Of a DNA stretch of 64,000 nucleotides, positions 17,335-25,445 are shown piece by piece. A program made the position numbers and the translations under genes. The stretch comes from BCD1 sp942492125. GTDB taxonomy: Bacteria > Bacteroidota > Bacteroidia > Chitinophagales > Saprospiraceae. The notes under the pieces were generated by a model, which had not been told where the DNA came from, did no database searches, and saw only the letters and a list, made by a program, of their open reading frames with translations. Location: contig CALODM010000009.1 of assembly GCA_942492125.1 (NCBI GenBank), positions 124,001 to 188,000 on the forward strand, read 5' to 3'. Every line of letters starts with the position of its first letter. Positions within the stretch are counted from its first letter, which is position 1.

Positions 17335-20256
17335 ATGAAGCGTTTAATTAAGGTAGCAAAAGAACTTAACGTAGGTATTCATACTATCGTAGAACACCTA
17401 AACAGTTTGGGCTTTGAGATCGACGAAAAGCCAACTGCAAAGGTGACAGACGAGATGTACACCGTGCTGGCCAATAAATTCCAGAAATCCATTGCTATCA
17501 AGGAGAAAGCGGATAAGCTTATTATTGGCACCCGCCCAGGTGTAAAAGAAACTCCCTCCGATACATCTTCGAAATCTCATGAGTCTCCTAAAGAAACTCC
17601 TAAACCTCTTTTCAAAAAGGAAACTCCTCCCCCACCTGCTCCCAAGGAAGAAGTGAAACCTGTAGAGACGGAACCTGCACAGGAAGCAGTTCCTGAAGAA
17701 AAAGAGGAAAAACCTGAAGTGGTTAAACCAGAATTGCCCAAACCTAAAATTTTAGGCAAGATTGATCTCGACAAGCACAAAACTGTCAAGAAGACTGCTC
17801 CTGCAACAAATAAAGAAGAGATCAAAGAAGAAGAGGTTAAAAAAGAGCCTGAAGCGGCAGAACCAGCTCCTGCTGAAAAACCCGCCAGTGAAGTGCCTGA
17901 GGTTGAAGAAACCAAAGTTCCCGAAACAAAAGAACCCGTTACTGCACCTGCTGAAGAAGAAGTCGAGGCTGAAGTTTCCAACGATGTCCAGGAACCTGAA
18001 AAGGAAGCGGTGAAACCAGAGAAGGAGGATACCCTCATGAAGGCAAACGCTCCTGAACTGAGAGGCTTGAAAATCCAGGGCAAAATTGATATTGATAAAT
18101 TCAAAAAGCCTAAGAAAAAGAAAAAAGAAACACCAGCCCCTAAAGCAAAACCCGGGGAAGGTACCCAGAAAAAAAGTACTGACCAATCCAAGGATGCCGA
18201 TGGCGAGGCCAAAAAACGTCGCCGCAGAAGGAAAAAGGTAGTTACCTCGGGTGATAGCAACAGAGGCGGCGATAGAGGTCGCAGAGGAGATAGCAGAGAC
18301 AACAGAGGCACTTCAAGAGGCCGAAAAGATGAGGTCAAGGAAATTTCTAAAAAAGAAATTGAAGAAAAACTGAAAGCGACCCTGGCACGTATCCAGGGTG
18401 GATCTAAAAAAACACGACAGAAATTACGCAGGGACCATCGGGAGAAACACCGTGAACGCGAAGAGCTGAAAGAAATGGAAGGGGTGGATGAGAAATTACA
18501 GCTCACAGAGTTCATTTCAGTTTCCGAACTTGCCAGCTTACTCGACATTGAGGTTACGGATGTAATCACCTCCTGTATGAATCTTGGCGTAATGGTTTCC
18601 ATAAACCAGCGTCTTGACGCAGAAATCATTGAATTGGTTGCCGGTGAATTTGACCGCGAAGTTGAGTTTATCAGCGTCGAGGAACAGGTGGACGATGAAG
18701 TTGATGTCGAAGACGATCCTGAAGATTTGCTTCCAAGAGCTCCAATTGTGACCGTCATGGGTCACGTTGACCACGGTAAAACCTCTTTACTTGATTATAT
18801 CAGAGAAACCAAAGTAGCAGAAGGCGAAGCCGGGGGTATCACCCAGCACATTGGTGCCTACGAGGTAAAAGTCAATGATCAAAAGATCACCTTCCTCGAT
18901 ACACCGGGTCACGAGGCCTTTACCGCCATGCGTGCCCGTGGAGCCAAAGTAACCGATATTGCCATCATCATTATCGCTGCAGACGACAATATAATGCCTC
19001 AGACAAAAGAGGCGATCAGTCACGCACAGGCAGCAGGTGTACCGATGATCTTTGCGATCAACAAAATAGACAAACCCGGAGCACAACCAGAAAGGATCAA
19101 GCAAGAGCTTGCCAATATGAACCTGCTCGTCGAAGATTGGGGTGGTGAATACCAATCCCAGGACATTTCTGCCAAGACCGGTGAAAAAATTGATGAGCTG
19201 CTGGAGAAAGTGCTGTTGGAAGCAGAAGTTCAGGAACTGAAAGCCAACCCGGAAAGAGAAGCTTTAGGAGCAGTCCTCGAGGCTTCATTAGATAAAGGAA
19301 AAGGGTACGTTGCCAAAATGTTGGTACAAAACGGTACTCTCAGAATTGGCGACGCTGTCGTTGCCGGTGAACACTCCGGTAAGATCAAGGCCATGTACAA
19401 TGAATTTGGAAAACGTATCAAACATGCCGGACCTTCCAGCCCGGTAATGGTATTAGGCTTAAGCGGAGCACCACAAGCCGGTGAGCGATTCAAAGTAATG
19501 GAAAGCGAAACCGACGCACGCCAGATCGCCAACAAACGTTCCCAAATCCTGAGAGAACAGACCAATCGTGCTACCAAGCGTATCAGTCTTGATGAAATCG
19601 GTCGTCGTCTGGCGCTTGGAAACTTTAAAGAACTCAACCTCATCGTCAAAGGGGATGTGGATGGATCTATTGAAGCCCTGTCCGATTCATTGATCAAATT
19701 ATCGGTTGAAACGGTTAAGGTTAATGTACTCCACAAGGCCGTAGGTCAGGTCATCGAATCCGATGTCATGCTGGCTTCCGCTTCTGATGCCATCATCATT
19801 GCCTTCCAGGTTCGCCCATCTCTCAGTGCTCGCCAACTGGCTGAAAAAGAAGGAGTTCAGATCAAACCTTACTCCATTATTTACGAGGCCATTGAAGAGA
19901 TCAAGCTCGCGATTGAAGGATTGCTCGAGCCTACCAAAGAAGAAAAAATCACCGCACAAGTTGAAGTCAGAGAAACCTTTAAGATCAGTAGAGTGGGTAC
20001 CATTGCCGGATGCTTCGTAAGAGAAGGTACCATTACCAGAAACTCCCGCTTAAGACTTATCCGTGAAGGTATCGTGATCTACCCGACCAAAGAAGGGGTT
20101 GTCGGCGAACTATCTTCACTCAAACGCTTTAAAGATGATGCCAAGGAAGTCAAATCCGGTATGGAATGTGGTATCAGCATCAAAAACTACAACGACATCA
20201 AGGTTGGAGATGTGATTGAAGCTTATGAAATTGTAGAGATTAAACAGCGATTGTAA
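17335..20256 (+). CDS. infB: Translation initiation factor IF-2
   Basis: The 973-residue GTPase begins with an IF2_N domain (MKRLIKVAKELNVGIHTIVE), continues with a long low-complexity region rich in Lys, Glu, Pro and Ala (about 65-380, including RRRRRKK and RGG-like stretches), then a second N-terminal subdomain (about 390-450). The G domain holds GHVDHGKT at 476-483, DTPGH and NKID. Domains II, III (C1) and IV (C2) complete the standard layout, ending in GDVIEAYEIVEIKQRL. IF-2 brings initiator tRNA to the 30S subunit. The gene is third in the rimP-nusA-infB group, but a 247-base gap with hairpins and a candidate promoter precedes it, so it may be partly independent. Confidence 0.97.
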   Translation: MKRLIKVAKELNVGIHTIVEHLNSLGFEIDEKPTAKVTDEMYTVLANKFQKSIAIKEKADKLIIGTRPGVKETPSDTSSKSHESPKETPKPLFKKETPPPPAPKEEVKPVETEPAQEAVPEEKEEKPEVVKPELPKPKILGKIDLDKHKTVKKTAPATNKEEIKEEEVKKEPEAAEPAPAEKPASEVPEVEETKVPETKEPVTAPAEEEVEAEVSNDVQEPEKEAVKPEKEDTLMKANAPELRGLKIQGKIDIDKFKKPKKKKKETPAPKAKPGEGTQKKSTDQSKDADGEAKKRRRRRKKVVTSGDSNRGGDRGRRGDSRDNRGTSRGRKDEVKEISKKEIEEKLKATLARIQGGSKKTRQKLRRDHREKHREREELKEMEGVDEKLQLTEFISVSELASLLDIEVTDVITSCMNLGVMVSINQRLDAEIIELVAGEFDREVEFISVEEQVDDEVDVEDDPEDLLPRAPIVTVMGHVDHGKTSLLDYIRETKVAEGEAGGITQHIGAYEVKVNDQKITFLDTPGHEAFTAMRARGAKVTDIAIIIIAADDNIMPQTKEAISHAQAAGVPMIFAINKIDKPGAQPERIKQELANMNLLVEDWGGEYQSQDISAKTGEKIDELLEKVLLEAEVQELKANPEREALGAVLEASLDKGKGYVAKMLVQNGTLRIGDAVVAGEHSGKIKAMYNEFGKRIKHAGPSSPVMVLGLSGAPQAGERFKVMESETDARQIANKRSQILREQTNRATKRISLDEIGRRLALGNFKELNLIVKGDVDGSIEALSDSLIKLSVETVKVNVLHKAVGQVIESDVMLASASDAIIIAFQVRPSLSARQLAEKEGVQIKPYSIIYEAIEEIKLAIEGLLEPTKEEKITAQVEVRETFKISRVGTIAGCFVREGTITRNSRLRLIREGIVIYPTKEGVVGELSSLKRFKDDAKEVKSGMECGISIKNYNDIKVGDVIEAYEIVEIKQRL

Positions 20257-20282
20257 TTAGATAGTTTGATAAATAAAACATT

Positions 20283-20326
20283 AAGAAATCCCGAATTTTG
20301 GCAGTTGCTAAAATTCGGGATTTCTT
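20283..20326 (+). terminator. Terminator hairpin after infB; shares a 13-mer with another hairpin
   Basis: A perfect 17-bp stem (AAGAAATCCCGAATTTT with AAAATTCGGGATTTCTT) and a 10-base loop lie 27 bases after the infB stop. The 13 bases CCCGAATTTTGGC at 20290-20302 recur inside the large hairpin near 32.5 kb on the other strand. The rest of the 303-base gap up to cysC (20327-20559) shows nothing I can name apart from AT-rich leader sequence. Confidence 0.75.
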
Positions 20327-20559
20327 ATGTTTATACATTTATCGGTTGAATCCATTATTGAACAACTACAATTTTTTTCGTGATCACGCCATCTTTGATA
20401 GCGAGATTGGGAAAGAACTGCCTGTCCGGTTATATTGGTCAAGATCAACTGAACAGCAGCCTTATCTATATCAAAAACAACATTCAAAACTTTTCTTTTG
20501 AACATTTTTACGGCTTTTTACATTTCCTGTTAACTTCGTTTTTTTATTCAGAACCATCT

Positions 20560-21162
20560 ATGCAAGAGAACATTCATCCGGTTTTAAAAAAACTTGTTGC
20601 CCGAAAGGAAAAGCAACAACTACTGAATCAACAAAGTAAGGTCATCTGGTTGACGGGCTTGTCGGGTTCCGGAAAAAGCACCCTGGCACTTGGATTGGAA
20701 CAACAGTTATTCTCTGAAGGGTTTTTGACGGAGGTTTTGGATGGAGACAACATCCGCAGTGGCATAAACAACAACCTGGGTTTTAGCCTTGAGGACAGGT
20801 ATGAAAATATCCGTCGCATTTCGGAAGTAGCCAAATTGTTGCTCCATACCGGCGTCATTACCATTGCCGCCTTTATCAGTCCTACAAGAGAGATAAGGCA
20901 AATGGCCAAAAGTATTATCGGGGAAAATGATTTTATCGAAATATACCTCAACACACCGCTGGAAGTATGTGAAAAACGAGACGTAAAAGGTTTATACAAA
21001 AAAGCCCGTCGTGGAGAAATTAAAGGTTTTACAGGCATTGATTCTCCCTATGAATCGCCTGTAGTACCGAATCTTGTTCTGGATACAACCAACCAGACCA
21101 TTGAGCAAACCCTTGTTATTATTTTAGATTTTATCAGACCATTGATCACTCCTGAGATATGA
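20560..21162 (+). CDS. cysC: Adenylylsulfate kinase
   Basis: The 200-residue protein is a standard APS kinase, catalysing APS + ATP to PAPS + ADP. The P-loop GLSGSGKS is at 33-40, followed by LDGDNIRSGINNNLGFS, DRYENIRRISEVAKLL, FISPTREIR and GFTGIDSPYE, all family signatures. I chose the ATG at 20560 (MQENIHPVLK) because it gives the normal CysC length; the in-frame region upstream to 20380 encodes an unrelated stretch. The gene overlaps cysD by four bases (ATGA at 21159-21162), so the two are translationally coupled. PAPS can feed assimilation or sulfation of polysaccharides. Confidence 0.93.
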   Translation: MQENIHPVLKKLVARKEKQQLLNQQSKVIWLTGLSGSGKSTLALGLEQQLFSEGFLTEVLDGDNIRSGINNNLGFSLEDRYENIRRISEVAKLLLHTGVITIAAFISPTREIRQMAKSIIGENDFIEIYLNTPLEVCEKRDVKGLYKKARRGEIKGFTGIDSPYESPVVPNLVLDTTNQTIEQTLVIILDFIRPLITPEI

Positions 21163-22061
21163 GCTATTCGTTAGACCACCTCGCAGAACTCGAATCTGAG
21201 GCCATCTTTGTACTCAGAGAAGTAGTTGCACGTTTTGAAAAACCGGTATTATTGTTTTCAGGAGGGAAGGACTCTGTATTGCTGGCTCACTTGGTCAAAA
21301 AAGCATTCTATCCTGCTAACATTCCGTTGCCTTTTTTACACATCGATACGGGACACAATTTTGAGGAAACAATTAAATTCAGAGATCGGATCGTAAAAGA
21401 TTACGGTGTGAAACTTATCGTTGCCTCCGTAGAAGAAGCCATAAAAAAAGGGCAGGTTACAGAAGAGCAAGGACCCTATGCCACCAGGAATTTTTTGCAG
21501 ACGTCCGTTTTGTTGGACACACTGGAAACAGAAAAATTTGATGTAGCTATCGGTGGTGGTCGCAGGGACGAGGAAAAATCCCGGGCCAAGGAACGTTTTT
21601 TTTCCCATCGCGACGAATTTGGGCAGTGGGATCCTAAAAAACAAAGACCTGAATTGTGGAACCTTTACAACAGTCGAAAACACTATGGGGAGCATTTTCG
21701 CGTTTTCCCTATCAGTAACTGGACAGAACTCGATGTGTGGCAGTATATAGCCCGGGAGAAAATAACACTGCCGTCTTTGTATTTTGCCCATCAAAGAAAA
21801 GTGTTTTTTCGCGATGGAATATTATTGGCAGAGAATCCTTTTGTCCTAAAAAAAACAACAGAAAAGGTCGTGGAAAAATGGGTGCGTTGCAGAACCATAG
21901 GCGATATGACCTGTACCGGTTTGTGGGAGTCGAAAGCCCAGACGATTGAGGATATCATCGGAGAAATTTCGGTAACTCATATAACGGAAAGAGGCGGACG
22001 TTCGGACGATAAACGCAGTGAAACCAGTATGGAAGACCGAAAAAAAGAAGGCTATTTTTAA
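21159..22061 (+). CDS. cysD: Sulfate adenylyltransferase subunit 2
   Basis: The 300-residue protein is the ATP-sulfurylase small subunit, which makes APS from ATP and sulfate with the GTPase CysN. The PP-loop SGGKDS is near residue 31, and LPFLHIDTGHNFEETI, GGGRRDEEKSRAKERFFS, WDPKKQRPELWNLYN and the C-terminal RGGRSDDKRSETSMEDRKKEGYF-type tail are CysD signatures. It overlaps cysC by four bases. In most genomes cysN follows directly, but here the next gene is a TraB/GumN protein and no cysN exists in the window, so the partner must lie elsewhere. Confidence 0.95.
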   Translation: MSYSLDHLAELESEAIFVLREVVARFEKPVLLFSGGKDSVLLAHLVKKAFYPANIPLPFLHIDTGHNFEETIKFRDRIVKDYGVKLIVASVEEAIKKGQVTEEQGPYATRNFLQTSVLLDTLETEKFDVAIGGGRRDEEKSRAKERFFSHRDEFGQWDPKKQRPELWNLYNSRKHYGEHFRVFPISNWTELDVWQYIAREKITLPSLYFAHQRKVFFRDGILLAENPFVLKKTTEKVVEKWVRCRTIGDMTCTGLWESKAQTIEDIIGEISVTHITERGGRSDDKRSETSMEDRKKEGYF

Positions 22062-22157
22062 AATCAAAAACCAGACTTCCCAATTTTACGTTATTGTTTT
22101 ATCTGGTTTACCCAAACAGATCAAGAAATTTCAACACAGTAATTAATAAAATTAAAC

Positions 22158-23078
22158 ATGCAGAAGAAAATTGTATTGCTCTTTTTAACCATCATCACCC
22201 TTGCCTTTGGTCTGAAAGCTCAGGATGCTACGGATCATGTTCCCTCCGAAAAATCCCTCTTGTGGAAAATAGAAGGTAACGATATGGAAACGCCTTCTTA
22301 CCTATTTGGCACCATACATATGATCGGAAAGGATGATTATGTGCTCAGGGAAAGTGTCAAATCCGCACTGGATAATTCTGCTATGATCACCTTCGAAATA
22401 AATATGGACGACATGACTGATATGGCAGCCATGTTGCCCCTGGTTATGAAAATGTTCATGAAAAATGACACCACGCTACAGGATCTGCTTTCCAAAGAAG
22501 ATTACCAGGTAGTCAAGAATCATTTTAAAGAAAGTGCCTTGCCTTTACCCATGTCTTTCCTGGAGAAGATGAAACCAATGTTCCTCACCATGCTTGATCC
22601 CGAAGCCATGGGCAGCTTTGATATGGGAGATGATGGCGAGATAGTATCCTATGAAATGGAACTTTATGCGCTGGCACAGGAGCAGGAAAAAGAAATTGGT
22701 GGCTTGGAAACTGCCGAGTATCAGATGAGTGTATTTGATAAAATACCCTATAAAATTCAGGCAGAAATGCTGGTTCAGGGCATTAAGTCTACAGAAGATA
22801 CAACCGCCATGGATCAATTGCAGGTCATGGTAGAGATGTATAAAAACCAGGATATTCAGGGTATGCAGGAGATGATGAAGGATGAGGATATGGGCGTAAA
22901 AGGTTACGAGGATGTTTTATTGGTTGACCGGAACCGTAACTGGATACCGGTCATGAGTGACATGATGGGTAAAAAACAAGTCTTCTTTGCCGTAGGCGCC
23001 GGACACCTGGGTGGTAAAGAAGGAGTGATTGCCCTGTTGCGTGGCGAAGGATATTCCGTCACACCGGTTCTGGAGTAA
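22158..23078 (+). CDS. TraB/GumN family protein
   Basis: The 306-residue protein has a signal peptide (cleaved after LKAQ). Family signatures of TraB/GumN are LFGTIHMIGKDDY (the GTIH motif with the conserved His) near residue 50 and VGAGHLGGKEGVIALLRGEGYSV at the C-terminus (the GAGHL motif). The middle third is unusually rich in Met (many MxxM patterns, about 85-230), which could bind metal or simply be helical. Members of this fold are predicted metal-dependent proteases (related to Tiki). It follows cysD by 96 bases; no functional link to sulfur metabolism is evident. Confidence 0.88.
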   Translation: MQKKIVLLFLTIITLAFGLKAQDATDHVPSEKSLLWKIEGNDMETPSYLFGTIHMIGKDDYVLRESVKSALDNSAMITFEINMDDMTDMAAMLPLVMKMFMKNDTTLQDLLSKEDYQVVKNHFKESALPLPMSFLEKMKPMFLTMLDPEAMGSFDMGDDGEIVSYEMELYALAQEQEKEIGGLETAEYQMSVFDKIPYKIQAEMLVQGIKSTEDTTAMDQLQVMVEMYKNQDIQGMQEMMKDEDMGVKGYEDVLLVDRNRNWIPVMSDMMGKKQVFFAVGAGHLGGKEGVIALLRGEGYSVTPVLE

Positions 23079-23354
23079 AAGGAAATTAACCAATACCGCG
23101 AAGTTACGTCAGGCTCTATTAAGGTTTTCTCATTTCTTGTTGCCTGAAAGTAAAAAATCAGGCTAGTTGAAAAGCTATCCCTGCATCCAGCGGGAACCTG
23201 GCGAAACTTCACGGATCAACCTCTTTCGACAACGCTTCAGAAAAGAGAAAATACCCTTTCCGAAATAATTCACAGCATTCAATTACCCCCCCTTTCCTTT
23301 TCCTTGGTTTTTTAGTAAATTGCAGGTTCACTTCTTTGGAAAACCAAAACGCCT

Positions 23355-25301
23355 ATGCTCGTAAAAGAGATCACACTTGATGACTTTATCTTGTTGGATG
23401 CAAGTCTAACGGCATCGCAAGCACTCAAAAAGCTTAAAAAATCAAATGCCGGTTTCGCTATTATCGAACGAAAAGAAGCTGACCATACCTTCCATTATTT
23501 ATTTCCCGTAAATTGGGTTTACCAAAAACTTGAACAAGTCAAAGGGGATGTCATACTCACTTTGGCATTGGACCTTCACGAAGGAGGCTCCCATGAAACC
23601 ATTGCGCCCGAGGAAGCTGTGGATATGTTGTATCCCGATGAACCATATGTCGTTCTGAAAGATGCACGACCGGTAGGATACGTCATTCCTTCTGAAGAGA
23701 AAATGGAGGAATCCGCAATAGAAGAAAACGGGGACGATGATTTTGATTTTTTTAATCCTCCGGCAAGCCCCAGAGTTCCAGGTAAATCCAAAGGTGCAGA
23801 AGCTGATGATGACAGTTTTGAAGCCTATCCAAGTATAAGTGATCCGGGAAAATTGACCAGTGGTCAGGAATTTAAAGTTTATGTTGGTTTCAGCAGCGAA
23901 TTGGATGAAACTTTGCTTGATGTTCAAAAAGTAGTTGTTGACAAACCTGCTTCTGATCCGGTGATGGTTTCCCTGGTGGCCGTTGGTGCCACCCTGACCA
24001 ATAATCAGATGAAACCCCTCGCATTACACCCTGATGCACAAACCGTATTCGAAGGGAAAGTAAATCCGGGTGTTTCAGAAGTGAATTTGATAGCCACCTA
24101 TTTTTATAATTATCAACCGGTAGGAACAGCCAGGAGAAACATCAAATTGGGTGAATCAGCAGGAAAACCAGCGAAACCAGACCCTGAAGAAGCAGGTTGC
24201 AGTTTGAGCCTCGAAGGCATCCTTAACCAGGAAGGGAAGGTCGATATTACGGTGACCATAAAAAAAGACGAAGCCGAAAATTTACTGCACTGGCACATAG
24301 TCGCTCCGGAACCGGTAATGGATAAAAATGCAAAGGTTACTTATTCAGATTCTAGGAGTTTTGCCAGGGCATTGGGCGGAGAACTCAAAAAGGAAGATTA
24401 CAAATCCAGGATAGCCCGCAATGCACTGATGACCCTTGGTCAATCGATAGCTGATCTTATCCCCGCTGAATTTTTCGAAGTGTATAAAAAAGTATACACA
24501 ACCACAGGGAGGACACCCCGTATATTGATCTGGACAGACGAACCGTATATTCCCTGGGAACTGGCCTATTCCGGAAAATTTTCCATTGACGATAAAGCAC
24601 CGGATTACCTGGGAACCCAGGCCATTGTCGGCCGGTGGTGGTTACATCAACGAGTGGTAACGCCTCCACCTACCAGTATTGACGTTGGAAGATTTACGGC
24701 AATTGCCGCAGATTATCCCTTTACTTCGAAAGTAAAACAACTGGAAGAAGCCATCAGGGAAAAGGAGTTTTTGCGGGATAATTTTGACGCCACCATTGTC
24801 GAGGCCAAAAAGGATGCCATCCTGGATATGACAGAGGAAAAACCAACCATTAATGGACATATGTTGCATATGGCTTTGCATGGTTACAGTGACCCTGCTC
24901 ATAACGAACAAAAGATAATCCTTGAAGATGGGGATTTGAGTCCCAACGCAATGATAGGGGTTTATGAATGTGGTGATGTACCTCCCATTGCCTTTATGTT
25001 TTTAAATGCATGCCAGGTTGGGACTGCCGGAGAATCCCTCGGGCAGGCCAGTGGATTTCCAGGTGTATTGTTGAAAAAAGGAATGCTGGGTTTTGTGGCT
25101 CCGCTGTGGGAGGTTCACGATACGCATGCCAGGGCTTTTGCCGAAAAATTCTATGAAGAAGTTTTGAACAAAAACCGCCCGGTTGCCGAAGTCCTCCTGG
25201 AACTTCGAAAGCATTACAACTACAAAGAGTCCCTGACACCACTGGCCTACTTGTTTTACGGGAATCCCGGGTTAAAACTGAATTATAAAAAGCAAGCATG
25301 A
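23355..25301 (+). CDS. CHAT-domain (caspase-like) peptidase with CBS-like N-terminus
   Basis: The 648-residue protein has no signal peptide. Residues 1-115 show two CBS-like half repeats (LDASLTASQALKKLKKSN... YLFPVNWVYQKL; then ETIAPEEAVDML... VVLKDARPVGYVIP), a fold that often binds adenosyl nucleotides. An acidic linker (116-155) leads to one or two Ig-like beta-domains (about 160-340), then the CHAT domain (about 385-645). The catalytic dyad is visible: His509 in MLHMALHGYSD and Cys553 in MFLNACQVGTAGES, with the following GFPGVLLKKGMLGFVAPLW segment typical of CHAT. CHAT is a caspase/separase-like peptidase clade often used in biological-conflict modules. A large alpha/beta-hydrolase gene follows after 144 bases on the same strand, and a paired role is inferred. 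Confidence 0.88.
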   Translation: MLVKEITLDDFILLDASLTASQALKKLKKSNAGFAIIERKEADHTFHYLFPVNWVYQKLEQVKGDVILTLALDLHEGGSHETIAPEEAVDMLYPDEPYVVLKDARPVGYVIPSEEKMEESAIEENGDDDFDFFNPPASPRVPGKSKGAEADDDSFEAYPSISDPGKLTSGQEFKVYVGFSSELDETLLDVQKVVVDKPASDPVMVSLVAVGATLTNNQMKPLALHPDAQTVFEGKVNPGVSEVNLIATYFYNYQPVGTARRNIKLGESAGKPAKPDPEEAGCSLSLEGILNQEGKVDITVTIKKDEAENLLHWHIVAPEPVMDKNAKVTYSDSRSFARALGGELKKEDYKSRIARNALMTLGQSIADLIPAEFFEVYKKVYTTTGRTPRILIWTDEPYIPWELAYSGKFSIDDKAPDYLGTQAIVGRWWLHQRVVTPPPTSIDVGRFTAIAADYPFTSKVKQLEEAIREKEFLRDNFDATIVEAKKDAILDMTEEKPTINGHMLHMALHGYSDPAHNEQKIILEDGDLSPNAMIGVYECGDVPPIAFMFLNACQVGTAGESLGQASGFPGVLLKKGMLGFVAPLWEVHDTHARAFAEKFYEEVLNKNRPVAEVLLELRKHYNYKESLTPLAYLFYGNPGLKLNYKKQA

Positions 25302-25445
25302 TTTTTTAAATTTTAATACTTGTATAAACCATAGAATCCCCAGGCGATGCCAGAATAAGGAAATTGGGCATGGTATTAACTGTAAATTTCTAAACCAGAC
25401 AAAAGGCTCAGATCGAGGGTATTCAAAAATCTATAAAAAGACATC

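Noticed and set aside
17577..18758. Long minus-strand open frame of 393 codons, Ser/Leu/Phe rich
   Set aside because: It lies antisense to the low-complexity Lys/Glu/Pro region of infB, whose codon pattern automatically keeps the opposite frame open. It has no family-like motif.
20380..20559. N-terminal extension of cysC to an earlier ATG
   Set aside because: The extra 60 residues are unlike any APS kinase and cover AT-rich leader DNA; the start at 20560 gives normal length.
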